Source: Acetobacterium wieringae
Lineage (GTDB): Bacteria > Bacillota > Clostridia > Eubacteriales > Eubacteriaceae
Reading direction: 5' to 3'
Length of the DNA: 64,000 bases
Assembly: GCF_001766835.1 (NCBI RefSeq)
Contig: NZ_LKEU01000027.1
Span: forward strand, 248,001 to 312,000
Shown here: piece after piece, positions 52,258 through 61,253 of the stretch
Position numbering within the stretch: position 1 is the first letter of the stretch
How the letters are laid out: each line of letters starts with the position of its first letter
Notes under the pieces: model-generated
What the model was told of the DNA's origin: nothing
The model's database searches: none
Seen by the model: the letters and a program-made list of their open reading frames with translations, nothing else
Made by a program: the position numbers and the translations under genes

Positions 52258-53607
52258 ATGGGAAAAGAAACGATTCTAAAAACATTACGACATGAAAAAA
52301 CAGATGAAGTGGCATGGGTGCCATTCACAGGGGTTCACGCCGCTTTTATGAAAGGTTATACTGCAACAGAAATTCTTACTGATGGCGATAAACTTTTTGA
52401 TGCACTAATGAATGTACACAAACTGTATACCCCTGATGGGATGCCTATTGTGTTTGATCTTCAGATTGAAGCGGAAATATTGGGTTGCAAGCTGATGTGG
52501 TCAGATGAAAACCCGCCATCAGTTGTAAAGCACCCCCTGCGAAAAACAAAAGAAATTCCGTGCAAATGCCAGATTCCCAAGAAAACGGACGGTCGGATTC
52601 CGATGATCATGGAAGTTTGTGAACGGGTAAAAAAAGCAGTCGGTGATGATACTGCTCTTTATGGATTGCTTTGTGGCCCGGTCACGCTGGCTTCTCATCT
52701 GCGGGGAACGGATTTCTTTATGGATATTATTTCGGATCCAACCTATACCGAAGAACTGGTTGCATTCTGTGCCGAAGTTAATATAGCCTTGGCAAAATAC
52801 TATGTTGAAGCGGGGATGGATGTCATTGCCGTGGTCGATCCGATTATCAGTCAGATTTCACCATCTGCCATTGAGGCACATTTCCTGTCTTCTTTCCAGG
52901 CGATTTTCGACGAAATTCGCAACATGGGCGTGTTGAGCTGTCTATTTGTTTGTGGCGATGCAACGAACCAGATGGATGTCATGGCACGATCACGGGCTGA
53001 TGGGATTTCCATCGATGAAAATGTCAATATTGTCGAAGCCAAGAAAATCACGGATCAATATAATGTGACGATTTGCGGGAATATTCCTTTAACCACGGTG
53101 ATGCTTTTTGGTAATCAGTTGGATAACATGAAATATGTGGTGGATATGCTGGATGGCATTGATCATCATAATCTGGTTGTCAGCCCGGGTTGCGATATGC
53201 CATTTAAAATCCCGGTGGATAACACCATCGCCTGTGTTCAGGCAATTAAACATACTGATGAATCCAGAGAAATGGTCAAGAATCATGAAACGGCCGGTTC
53301 GCTCATGGATATCGAGTTGCCAGATTATCAGGCCCTGACGAAACCTTTTGTAGAACTGTTTACCCTGGATGCCGATACCTGTGCAGCCTGTACCTATATG
53401 GTAAATGCCGTAAAAGATGTTAAAGAAATTATGGGCGATGATTTTGATATGGCAGAATATAAATACAATATAAAAGAAGATATTGCCCGGACTCAAAAAA
53501 TGGGTGTTCAGCATCTTCCTTCCATTTATATCAATGGTGAAGTGCGGTGGTCTTCAATCATTCCACCTCGTGAAGAATTGATTGCTGCGATCAAGGAATT
53601 AATGTAA
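52258..53607 (+). CDS. UroD/MtaA-family protein fused to a thioredoxin-like domain
   Basis: 449 residues from ATG 52258 (TGGAGG just upstream; the ATG at 52246 contains that site). Residues 1-350 are UroD/MtaA-like (LLCGPVTLASHLRGTDFF, ICGNIPLTTVMLFG, SPGCDMPFKIP). Where methylcobamide methyltransferases usually have HxC, this one reads FVC, so metal binding may differ. The last 85 residues are thioredoxin-like with CAAC (Cys375/Cys378) and the cis-Pro motif LPSIYING. Possibly a methyltransferase with built-in redox switch. Last gene before the glycine riboswitch. Confidence 0.8.
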   Translation: MGKETILKTLRHEKTDEVAWVPFTGVHAAFMKGYTATEILTDGDKLFDALMNVHKLYTPDGMPIVFDLQIEAEILGCKLMWSDENPPSVVKHPLRKTKEIPCKCQIPKKTDGRIPMIMEVCERVKKAVGDDTALYGLLCGPVTLASHLRGTDFFMDIISDPTYTEELVAFCAEVNIALAKYYVEAGMDVIAVVDPIISQISPSAIEAHFLSSFQAIFDEIRNMGVLSCLFVCGDATNQMDVMARSRADGISIDENVNIVEAKKITDQYNVTICGNIPLTTVMLFGNQLDNMKYVVDMLDGIDHHNLVVSPGCDMPFKIPVDNTIACVQAIKHTDESREMVKNHETAGSLMDIELPDYQALTKPFVELFTLDADTCAACTYMVNAVKDVKEIMGDDFDMAEYKYNIKEDIARTQKMGVQHLPSIYINGEVRWSSIIPPREELIAAIKELM

Positions 53608-53648
53608 TAGAACAAATAAAATGAATGGATACATAAATCTAAACTAGT

Positions 53649-53815
53649 TCGGTTGAAGAATTTGAGAGAGACTGGAAACAGCGCCGAAGGTGAAATGCGA
53701 AAACTCTCAGGCAAAAGGATCAAATTTGGACGAAACTCTGGAGAACAATGATGTACCGAAGAAGCAACCAGTAGTAGTGGGAATCTTTCAGGTAAAAGGA
53801 CAGAGGCAAAATTGA
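53649..53815 (+). promoter_or_regulatory. Tandem glycine riboswitch
   Basis: Two consecutive glycine aptamers: the first with GAGAGACTGG ... GCGCCGAAGGTGAAA ... ACTCTCAGGCAAAAGGA, the second with CTCTGGAGA ... ACCGAAGAAGCAACC ... CTTTCAGGTAAAAGGACAGAGGC. It stands 36 bp before gcvT. No terminator follows; a small AATTGA/TCAATT hairpin does. Glycine should turn the operon on, as in other gcv riboswitches. Confidence 0.96.
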
Positions 53816-53850
53816 TTGCGGTCAATTCATAAAACAATGGAGGAATAAAA

Positions 53851-54951
53851 ATGGAACGAAAAACCCCTTTATATGACAAGCACATTCAGCATCATGGAAA
53901 TATGGTTCCTTTTGCTGGCTACCTTTTACCTGAACAATATGAACAAGGCGTTATTGAAGAACATATGGCCGTTCGAACGAAGGCCGGTCTGTTTGATGTA
54001 TCCCACATGGGCGAAGTGACCTGTCAAGGGAAAGATGCCCTTAAGAATCTGAATCAGATCATGACCAATGATTTCACCGACATGGTTGTCGGACAAGCCC
54101 GTTATACCCCAATGTGTCATGAAAACGGCGGTATGGTGGATGATTTGATTGTTTACAAGCGCGGCGAAGATGACTATTACATTGTTGTTAATGCGGCTAA
54201 TAAAGATAAGGATTTTAATTGGATGGTCGCCCATCAATTTGGTGCGGCTGAATTTAAAGATATTTCCGAATCAGTGGCTCAGCTGGCTATTCAGGGCCCT
54301 TTGGCGCCAGCTATCCTTGCTAAACTAACAGCTGATCAATACATTCCGCAAAAATATTATCATGCGGTCTTTGATTGTCTGGTGGCGGGGATTCCCTGTA
54401 TCGTTTCATGGACTGGCTATACCGGAGAAAATGGCTACGAAATTTTCACAGCTGCAGAGGATGGTCCTAAAATGTGGGATGCTTTACTGGAAGCTGGGCA
54501 GCCAGAAGGCTTAATCCCCTGTGGTTTGGCGGCTAGAGATACCCTACGGCTGGAAGCCGCCATGCCGCTTTATGGTCATGAAATGGATGATACAGTCGAT
54601 CCGCTGGAGGCTAGTCTGAGCTTTGCTGTAAAAATGACAAAGGAAGATTTTATTGGTAAAAAAGCCATCATGGAAAAGGGTGATCCGGCAATCAAGCGGG
54701 TAGGGTTGAAGGTAGTTGGCCGAGGGATTATCCGGGAGCAACAACGTGTTTTACTCGATGGAGTCGAAGTGGGACATACTACCTCCGGCACCCATTGTCC
54801 CTATTTAGGCTATCCGATTGCAATGGCCTTGTTAGATAGTTCCTGTACTCAGATCGGAACAAAAGTTGAAGTGGAAGTACGTAATAAAAAAGTGGTCGCA
54901 GAAATTGTAGCCCTGCCTTTTTATAAAAAGGGCCAGGCATTAACCGTTTAG
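53851..54951 (+). CDS. gcvT: Glycine cleavage T protein (aminomethyltransferase)
   Basis: 366 residues, RBS TGGAGG. GcvT signatures: TPLYDKHIQHHGNMVPFAGYLLP, GLFDVSHMGEV, the folate-binding region and SWTGYTGENGYEI, DTLRLEAAMPLYGHEM. It releases ammonia from the aminomethyl-lipoyl H protein and transfers the C1 unit to THF to give methylene-THF. First gene of the riboswitch-controlled operon. Confidence 0.96.
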   Translation: MERKTPLYDKHIQHHGNMVPFAGYLLPEQYEQGVIEEHMAVRTKAGLFDVSHMGEVTCQGKDALKNLNQIMTNDFTDMVVGQARYTPMCHENGGMVDDLIVYKRGEDDYYIVVNAANKDKDFNWMVAHQFGAAEFKDISESVAQLAIQGPLAPAILAKLTADQYIPQKYYHAVFDCLVAGIPCIVSWTGYTGENGYEIFTAAEDGPKMWDALLEAGQPEGLIPCGLAARDTLRLEAAMPLYGHEMDDTVDPLEASLSFAVKMTKEDFIGKKAIMEKGDPAIKRVGLKVVGRGIIREQQRVLLDGVEVGHTTSGTHCPYLGYPIAMALLDSSCTQIGTKVEVEVRNKKVVAEIVALPFYKKGQALTV

Positions 54952-54962
54952 GAGGAGAAAAA

Positions 54963-55346
54963 ATGACTATATTAAATGATCGGCTTTATGCAAAATCCCA
55001 TGAATGGATTAAATTTGAAGATGACGGTACTGCAGCCATTGGTATTTCTGATTTTGCCCAGCATGCAATGGGCGGCATTGTCTTTGTGGAACTCCCGGAA
55101 ATTGGCGATTTGCTGGAAATTGGAAAAGGCTTTGCAGAGGTGGAATCGGTCAAATCGGTCGCAGATATCTATGCTCCAGTTGGCGGCATGGTTCGGGAAA
55201 TTAATGAAGAACTGCTGGATTCACCAGAACTGATCAATAAAGACCCCTATGGGATGTGGTTGGTTAAACTGGAAGCTATTACCGAAAAAGGGGAATTGCT
55301 GGAAGCTGCAGTTTATGAACAAGTCATCGAAACGGAAGAACATTAA
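54963..55346 (+). CDS. gcvH: Glycine cleavage H protein
   Basis: 127 residues, normal length, RBS AGGAGG. Lipoyl attachment Lys64 in EVESVKSVADIYAP. The lipoyl arm carries the aminomethyl group between P, T and L proteins; LpdA is encoded further down. Confidence 0.96.
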   Translation: MTILNDRLYAKSHEWIKFEDDGTAAIGISDFAQHAMGGIVFVELPEIGDLLEIGKGFAEVESVKSVADIYAPVGGMVREINEELLDSPELINKDPYGMWLVKLEAITEKGELLEAAVYEQVIETEEH

Positions 55347-55371
55347 GCAACTGATCTGAGGAGGAAAATTA

Positions 55372-56691
55372 ATGGGGAACTATATACCAGCTACTGAGAA
55401 CGAAAAAAAGGAAATGTTGCGAGCAATCGGGATTGATTCAATCGATACCCTTTTTGGTCAAATACCGGAGGAAATGATCATTAAAGATGGTCTTAAATTG
55501 CCAGAAGGCATGTCTGAGACGCAGATTAATAAAAAAATGACTGCTATGGCTGAGAAAAACCAGGTTTTTAAATCCATTTTTCGGGGAGCTGGCGCTTATC
55601 AACACTATATTCCATCGATTGTGAAGTCAATTACCGCTAAAGAAGCTTTTTTGACCGCATACACGCCTTATCAGGCAGAGGTCAGTCAGGGCATTCTTCA
55701 GACCATCTTTGAATACCAGACGATGATGTGCGAATTAACCGGTTTGGACGATTCCAATGCATCGGTTTATGATGGCGCAACGGCAGCCGCAGAAGCGATT
55801 GCGATGTGTAAAATGCGAAAAAAAAATAAGGCATTGGTATCGGCGACAGTAAATCCGGGGGTTATTGATACCATTACAACCTATTGTCATGGAAATGGCA
55901 TGGAAGTAGTGGTGATTCCGGAAAAAAATGGGGAAACCGATATTGAATTGATGGAAAAAGAATTGGATGATGGGGTTGCCTGTCTATATCTTCAACAGCC
56001 CAACTATTTTGGAATCATCGAAGCAGCTGAGGAGATTGGACAACGGGTTCATGCAGCAAATGGAAAATTGATTATGGGGGTTAATCCCATTGCCATGGCA
56101 ATTCTGAAAACACCAGCTGAATGTCAGGCCGACATTGCCGTCGGCGAAGGTCAACCATTGGGGATACCCCTGGGGTTTGGCGGTCCCTACCTGGGCTTTA
56201 TGACCTGTAAGGCTGATATGACTCGAAAATTACCTGGCAGAATAGTTGGAGAAACCACCGATCTGGAAGGAAAACAGGCTTTTGTACTAACGTTGCAGGC
56301 TCGGGAACAGCATATCCGCCGGGAAAAAGCGTCCAGTAATATTTGTTCCAACCAGGCTTTGTGTGCGATGACGGCCGCAGTTTATCTGAGCGCAGTGGGG
56401 CCCAAGGGTCTAAAGGAAGTGGCAAACCAGAGCATGTCAAAAGCAGCCTATCTAAAAACGCGGCTGGCAGAAATTGGTTATGATACGGTTTATGACAAAC
56501 CATTCTTTAATGAATTTGTCACGGCGGACAAGGGTAAAGCAGAAGAAATTATGGGAGTGCTGGTCGAGAATGGCATTCTTGGTGGTTTGCCGTTAACCGG
56601 AGAACACACTGGTCAAATTCTCTGGTGCTGCACGGAGGTGAATAGTAAAGATGAGATCGACGCATTGATCCAGATTCTCAAGGAGGTATAA
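55372..56691 (+). CDS. gcvPA: Glycine dehydrogenase (decarboxylating) subunit 1
   Basis: 439 residues, RBS GAGGAGG. The split P-protein alpha subunit: YIPATENEKKEML, GAGAYQHYIPSIV, TAYTPYQAEVSQGILQ, YDGATAAAEAIAM and the EKASSNICSNQAL segment. Pairs with gcvPB to decarboxylate glycine, typical of Firmicutes with a two-gene P protein. Confidence 0.96.
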   Translation: MGNYIPATENEKKEMLRAIGIDSIDTLFGQIPEEMIIKDGLKLPEGMSETQINKKMTAMAEKNQVFKSIFRGAGAYQHYIPSIVKSITAKEAFLTAYTPYQAEVSQGILQTIFEYQTMMCELTGLDDSNASVYDGATAAAEAIAMCKMRKKNKALVSATVNPGVIDTITTYCHGNGMEVVVIPEKNGETDIELMEKELDDGVACLYLQQPNYFGIIEAAEEIGQRVHAANGKLIMGVNPIAMAILKTPAECQADIAVGEGQPLGIPLGFGGPYLGFMTCKADMTRKLPGRIVGETTDLEGKQAFVLTLQAREQHIRREKASSNICSNQALCAMTAAVYLSAVGPKGLKEVANQSMSKAAYLKTRLAEIGYDTVYDKPFFNEFVTADKGKAEEIMGVLVENGILGGLPLTGEHTGQILWCCTEVNSKDEIDALIQILKEV

Positions 56692-56693
56692 AG

Positions 56694-58121
56694 GTGAGTT
56701 TGATTTTTGAAAAAAGCATCCAGGAACGGGGATTAACCATTTTTGAGGCATGTGATGTGCCAATCATAGAATTGCCAGTAGCGCAAAGTCGAAAAATAGA
56801 CTTGCATCTGCCGGAGCTTTCTGAAAATGATATCAGTCGGCACTATACCCAACTGGAGAAAAAGACCCATGGTGTTAATGATGGCTTCTATCCCCTGGGC
56901 TCATGCACCATGAAATATAATCCTCGAATCAATGAAGAAATTGCGGGGTTATCCGGCTTTACAAACATTCATCCCTTGCAGCCGGAAACCACGGTTCAAG
57001 GTTGTCTGGAAGTATTGAAAACAGCTGAAAACTGTTTGTGTGAAATTACCGGAATGGATGCTGTTTCGTTGCAGCCCGCGGCCGGAGCGCATGGCGAATT
57101 TGCTGGATTAATGCTAATTAAGGCTTATCATGAAAACCGGGGTGATTTAAAGCGAACAAAAATAATCGTCCCGGATTCAGCCCATGGCACCAATCCGGCC
57201 AGTGCCACCATGGCTGGATTTGAAGTGATCAGTATCACTTCGTTGGCTGATGGCTGTGTTGATCTGGAAAAACTAAAAGCAGTGGTAGGTGAGGATACTG
57301 CCGGACTGATGCTCACAAATCCGAATACGGTGGGGTTGTTTGATAAAAATATTCTGGAAATTACAAAGATTGTCCATCAGGCTGGAGGACTGAACTATTA
57401 TGATGGGGCAAACCTTAATGCGATTATGGGAATCGTCCGACCCGGCGATATGGGTTTCGACGTGATCCATGTTAATTTGCATAAAACCTTTTCAACGCCT
57501 CATGGCGGCGGTGGACCGGGCTCCGGACCGGTAGGCTGTAAAAGCCAATTGGCAGCATTTTTACCGGGATTGATGGTTACCGGGGAAGAATTCTTTGCAT
57601 TTTTTAAGCCGGAAAAAACCATTGGCAATATGAAAAATTTTTACGGAAATTTTTTGGTTGTTGTCAAGGCATTAACCTATATGTTGACCCTGGGCAAGTC
57701 AGGGATTCCAGAGGCCAGCCGACATGCAGTGTTAAATGCCAACTACATGATGGCAAAATTAGCTGACTGCTACGATATGGCCTATGAGGAACACTGCATG
57801 CATGAGTTTGTAATGAGTCTGTCACAGTTAAAAAAGGAGACAGGCATTTCAGCCATGGATATTGCAAAAGGATTATTGGATAATGACATTCATCCGCCCA
57901 CCATGTATTTTCCATTGATAGTCGAAGAAGCATTGATGGTTGAACCCACTGAAACAGAGTCCAAGGAAGTTTTGGATCATGCCATCAGTATCCTGAAACG
58001 TTTATTCACTCAATCTCATGAAAATGCGGAGGCATTACATCAGGCACCCATCAAAACAGCGGTTCGACGGCTGGATGAACTGAATGCTGCCAGAAACCCA
58101 AAACTGCGATATTTATTTTAA
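56694..58121 (+). CDS. gcvPB: Glycine dehydrogenase (decarboxylating) subunit 2
   Basis: 475 residues from GTG, RBS AAGGAGG. Carries the PLP-binding Lys264 in VNLHKTFSTPHGGGGPGSGP, plus YPLGSCTMKYNPR and DSAHGTNPASA. Two bp after gcvPA. Completes the P protein. Confidence 0.97.
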   Translation: MSLIFEKSIQERGLTIFEACDVPIIELPVAQSRKIDLHLPELSENDISRHYTQLEKKTHGVNDGFYPLGSCTMKYNPRINEEIAGLSGFTNIHPLQPETTVQGCLEVLKTAENCLCEITGMDAVSLQPAAGAHGEFAGLMLIKAYHENRGDLKRTKIIVPDSAHGTNPASATMAGFEVISITSLADGCVDLEKLKAVVGEDTAGLMLTNPNTVGLFDKNILEITKIVHQAGGLNYYDGANLNAIMGIVRPGDMGFDVIHVNLHKTFSTPHGGGGPGSGPVGCKSQLAAFLPGLMVTGEEFFAFFKPEKTIGNMKNFYGNFLVVVKALTYMLTLGKSGIPEASRHAVLNANYMMAKLADCYDMAYEEHCMHEFVMSLSQLKKETGISAMDIAKGLLDNDIHPPTMYFPLIVEEALMVEPTETESKEVLDHAISILKRLFTQSHENAEALHQAPIKTAVRRLDELNAARNPKLRYLF

Positions 58122-58138
58122 ATGCGACAAAATACCTG

Positions 58139-58180
58139 AGAACCTCCTTTTGGATTAATTGACAAAAAGCGGTTCTTTTG
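58139..58180 (+). terminator. Probable terminator between gcvPB and the activator gene
   Basis: AGAACC..CTTTT pairs with AAAAAG.GGTTCT, followed by TTTGTT. The T-run is short, so partial read-through into the activator gene is likely. Confidence 0.6.
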
Positions 58181-58202
58181 TTCAAATACAGGAGATGCGA
58201 CA

Positions 58203-60020
58203 ATGAGAATACTGTTCCATCCGGGGGAAAAATCAATCGATGTCCCCCCCAATATCACCTTGCTGGAAGCCGCTGCCGCTGCTGGCGTGCTTATTGATGG
58301 CAGCTGCAATGGATCGGGAACCTGTGGAAAATGCAAGGTGCGGATTGCTCAAGGAAAAACCGAAGGTTTGGATACCGCTGAGAAGAAAATTTTGACCGTT
58401 GAAGAGGTTGAGGTTGGATTTCGACTGGCTTGTAAGACACTGGTAAAAACGGATATGGTTGTCGATGTCCCGTTAATTAATGGCGGATCCGGCAGAAAAA
58501 AAGATATAACCCAATTGCCGGTCGGCTTCAAATCGGATATTCGTTTATTGAAACGTCATGTCAAAGTCAGAAAAGCGACGATAAAGTATCAGAAGAATGA
58601 TCTGAAACGGCTTGAAGAATCCCTTGATGTTGAAAAGCTGACGATTGATTCCCAGCTCTTACCGCAACTTCATCCAAGGTTACAGGAAAAAAAGGGCGAA
58701 GTAACAGCAGTACTGAGAAACGATCTGCTGATTGCTCTGGAGGCTGGTAATACTGAGGAGCATCATTATGGCCTGGCTTTTGATATTGGCACCACTACGG
58801 TGGTTGCCTTACTCTGGAATCTCAACACCGGAGAATTACTTGATATTGAGGCCAGGACGAATCCACAGAGCAATTTTGGGGCAGATGTAATAACGCGGAT
58901 TCAGTTTACGAAAGAAGGGGAAGGGAATCTGTTGTTTATGCAGAAGAAGATCATCCAGTGCTTTAATGAGATGATTCAGGCCTTCAGCATTAAAAATGAG
59001 ATCAATGCGGAAAATATTTATGATGTGACTGTAGTAGGGAATACAACTATGAGCCATCTTTTCCAGGGCGTTGATCCTGAATCACTGGCTCGGACACCCT
59101 TTGCGCCAGTTTATTGTCAAGGTGTTAACGGATTGGCAAAAGATTATGGTTTGGGTATTAATCCCCTGGCGAATGTTTACGTTCTGCCAAACGTTGCCGG
59201 ACATGTGGGATCGGATATTGTTGCAGGGATGTTGGCAACGGATATCAAAAAGCTTAAAGGCATCACCCTGGCCATAGATATTGGAACTAACGGCGAGGTT
59301 TCTTTTATACATGATGGTAAAATACTGGTTTGTTCAACGGCTGCTGGCCCGGCCTTTGAAGGTGCCAGCATTCATCACGGGATCCGGGCGGCAGAAGGTG
59401 CCATTGAAGGTGTGAAAATTAAGGATGGTAAGATTATTCTTAAAATCATCGATGGGGATAAGCCAGTCGGAATTTGCGGATCAGGACTGATTGACGCGGT
59501 TGCAGAATTGTTAAATGTCAATATAATCACAAAAAATGGCCGGATTATTACAAAGGAAGAAGCCATTGAAGCAGGAATTGAAAAAGAACTCTGTGATCGA
59601 CTGATCAAATCGGATCTGGGGATGGCCTTTGTCCTTTATCAGAACAATGGTCGAACCATTCTGATCAATCAGAGTGATATTCGTGAGGTTCAATTGGCAA
59701 AGGCAGCAATGCTGGCGGGGATGTGTACTTTGGTTAAATACAATGGTTTTTCAATGGATGATGTTGATCGAATTCTGATTGCTGGTGCCTTTGGCAACTA
59801 CATTGACAAGCAGAGTGCGCTAAGAATTGGATTGCTTCCAGATATCGGAATTGATAAAATATACAGCGTTGGTAATGCCGCCGGTTCCGGGGCCAGCATG
59901 GCCCTGTTATCGATGCAGTGCCGGAAGGAGGCTGAACTGCTGGCTAGTTCAGCCACCCATATTGAACTGTCAATGAATCCTGACTTTCAGGATGAATACT
60001 TGATGGCCATGCGGTTTTAG
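58203..60020 (+). CDS. Reductive activator of corrinoid proteins (RACE/RamA-like, ASKHA)
   Basis: 605 residues. N-terminal plant-type [2Fe-2S] domain (Cys35, Cys41, Cys44, Cys77), a linker, then a DUF4445/ASKHA ATPase region with FDIGTTTVVALL, VTVVGNTTMSHLF, LAIDIGTNGEVSF, GICGSGLIDAVAEL and LIAGAFGNYID. RACE proteins use ATP and an electron donor to return Co(II) corrinoid to Co(I). Its range may include both mttC proteins and the O-demethylase corrinoid protein, since no other activator is in the window. RBS CAGGAG. Confidence 0.92.
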   Translation: MRILFHPGEKSIDVPPNITLLEAAAAAGVLIDGSCNGSGTCGKCKVRIAQGKTEGLDTAEKKILTVEEVEVGFRLACKTLVKTDMVVDVPLINGGSGRKKDITQLPVGFKSDIRLLKRHVKVRKATIKYQKNDLKRLEESLDVEKLTIDSQLLPQLHPRLQEKKGEVTAVLRNDLLIALEAGNTEEHHYGLAFDIGTTTVVALLWNLNTGELLDIEARTNPQSNFGADVITRIQFTKEGEGNLLFMQKKIIQCFNEMIQAFSIKNEINAENIYDVTVVGNTTMSHLFQGVDPESLARTPFAPVYCQGVNGLAKDYGLGINPLANVYVLPNVAGHVGSDIVAGMLATDIKKLKGITLAIDIGTNGEVSFIHDGKILVCSTAAGPAFEGASIHHGIRAAEGAIEGVKIKDGKIILKIIDGDKPVGICGSGLIDAVAELLNVNIITKNGRIITKEEAIEAGIEKELCDRLIKSDLGMAFVLYQNNGRTILINQSDIREVQLAKAAMLAGMCTLVKYNGFSMDDVDRILIAGAFGNYIDKQSALRIGLLPDIGIDKIYSVGNAAGSGASMALLSMQCRKEAELLASSATHIELSMNPDFQDEYLMAMRF

Positions 60021-60101
60021 CTGGCAAGATTCAAAGTGAACGATTCCCATGGTTATTTTATAATGACCCCAAAAGGTGTTTATTAAAGAAAGGAAAAATC
60101 A

Positions 60102-60593
60102 ATGAGTGAGAATGCCCAAAAAGTTTTTAATGTGCTGAACCAACTGGAAATAGACTATCAGGTTATCAATCATCCACCGGTTTATACCTGTGAGGAGCTT
60201 GAGCAATATATCGGGGGATTGGAAGGTGCCCATTGCAAAAATTTACTGCTAAGAAATAAAAAGGGAAACCGTCATTTTCTGGTGATATTGGAAGAATCCA
60301 AACAAGTGGATATTAAGAGTTTCGGTAAAAGAATCGATGTCAGTAATCTGAGCTTTGCATCTGAAGAGCGACTTCAAAAACACCTGGGGGTTTCGCCCGG
60401 AGCGGTTTCGGTTTTTGGGGTAATCAATAATGAAGCTCACGATGTGGAAGTTTTTATTGACGAAGCCATGATGAAGCACGCCATGATCAACTGCCATCCC
60501 AATGATAATACCGCCACCATCAATTTTACTACTGCTGGACTGAAAAAGTTTTTGGATCAGTGTGGCAACCCTGTGAACTTCGTAAAGATATAG
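60102..60593 (+). CDS. YbaK/PrdX-type aminoacyl-tRNA deacylase
   Basis: 163 residues, RBS AGAAAGGA. YbaK/ProX fold: YQVINHPPVYTCEELEQYIGGLEGAHCKNLLLRNKKGN, the catalytic Lys region and PGAVSVFGVINN. It matches the free-standing ProXp-ala/PrdX subgroup, which hydrolyses Ala-tRNA(Pro). Its presence amid corrinoid genes is unexplained and may only reflect cotranscription. Confidence 0.88.
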   Translation: MSENAQKVFNVLNQLEIDYQVINHPPVYTCEELEQYIGGLEGAHCKNLLLRNKKGNRHFLVILEESKQVDIKSFGKRIDVSNLSFASEERLQKHLGVSPGAVSVFGVINNEAHDVEVFIDEAMMKHAMINCHPNDNTATINFTTAGLKKFLDQCGNPVNFVKI

Positions 60594-60597
60594 ATCG

Positions 60598-61242
60598 ATG
60601 AACGATTATTTAGATTTTGAAATAGAAATTGATCGGCAGAAAATATTTAATCGATTGGATCTTTATGAAGGCGCAGCCCAATATGATTATTATTTAAATA
60701 GCTATGAGGAATTGCTGCCGGAATTTAAAATGCTGGTAAGGCCTGAGGGGTATTACCAACTGAAGACCAATATCCTGGGGAAAGATTTTCATCAGGATTT
60801 TGATTCGCCGACCCATGTGGTTTTTTGCCTGATCACTCTTGGAGATGCGGTTAGTAAAAGAAGCACGGAACTGTTTTGCGAAAATGATTCATTTAAAGGA
60901 CTGTTACTTGATGCCATGGCCAATCAACTTTTATTTGACTCTAGTGAGCGCTTTTATGAGCGTATTCGGGATGATGTTCATCAGAAAAGAGGCTATGGGT
61001 TGACTCGTCGTTACTCCCCGGGCGATGAAGGGATTTGTCTATCCTATCAGAAAGAAATTTTGGACAATTTAGATGAGATCATGAAACAGAAGATTGAAAT
61101 TACCAAGAAATATATGTATAAACCTTCAAAAACGCTGGGATATGTTTATGGTGCGGATCAGACTCTGGAATGCAGCATAAATGATCACGATTGCCGACAG
61201 TGTCAGCAAAAAACATGTCGTTTTCGAAAAAGAATCAACTAA
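60598..61242 (+). CDS. MetH-activation-domain-like protein 2
   Basis: 214 residues, 4 bp after the deacylase gene. It has the layout of stand-alone B12-dependent methionine synthase activation-domain proteins: DSPTHVVFCLITLGDAVSKRSTELF near the N-terminus, RRYSPGDEGICLSYQKEIL, YKPSKTLGYVYGADQ, and a Cys cluster CRQCQQKTCR at the end. That cluster, shared with the 39992-40681 protein, could bind metal or Fe-S. It neighbours the corrinoid activator, so a role in handling or reducing cobamide is likely. Confidence 0.82.
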   Translation: MNDYLDFEIEIDRQKIFNRLDLYEGAAQYDYYLNSYEELLPEFKMLVRPEGYYQLKTNILGKDFHQDFDSPTHVVFCLITLGDAVSKRSTELFCENDSFKGLLLDAMANQLLFDSSERFYERIRDDVHQKRGYGLTRRYSPGDEGICLSYQKEILDNLDEIMKQKIEITKKYMYKPSKTLGYVYGADQTLECSINDHDCRQCQQKTCRFRKRIN

Positions 61243-61253
61243 GAGGTGAAGGA

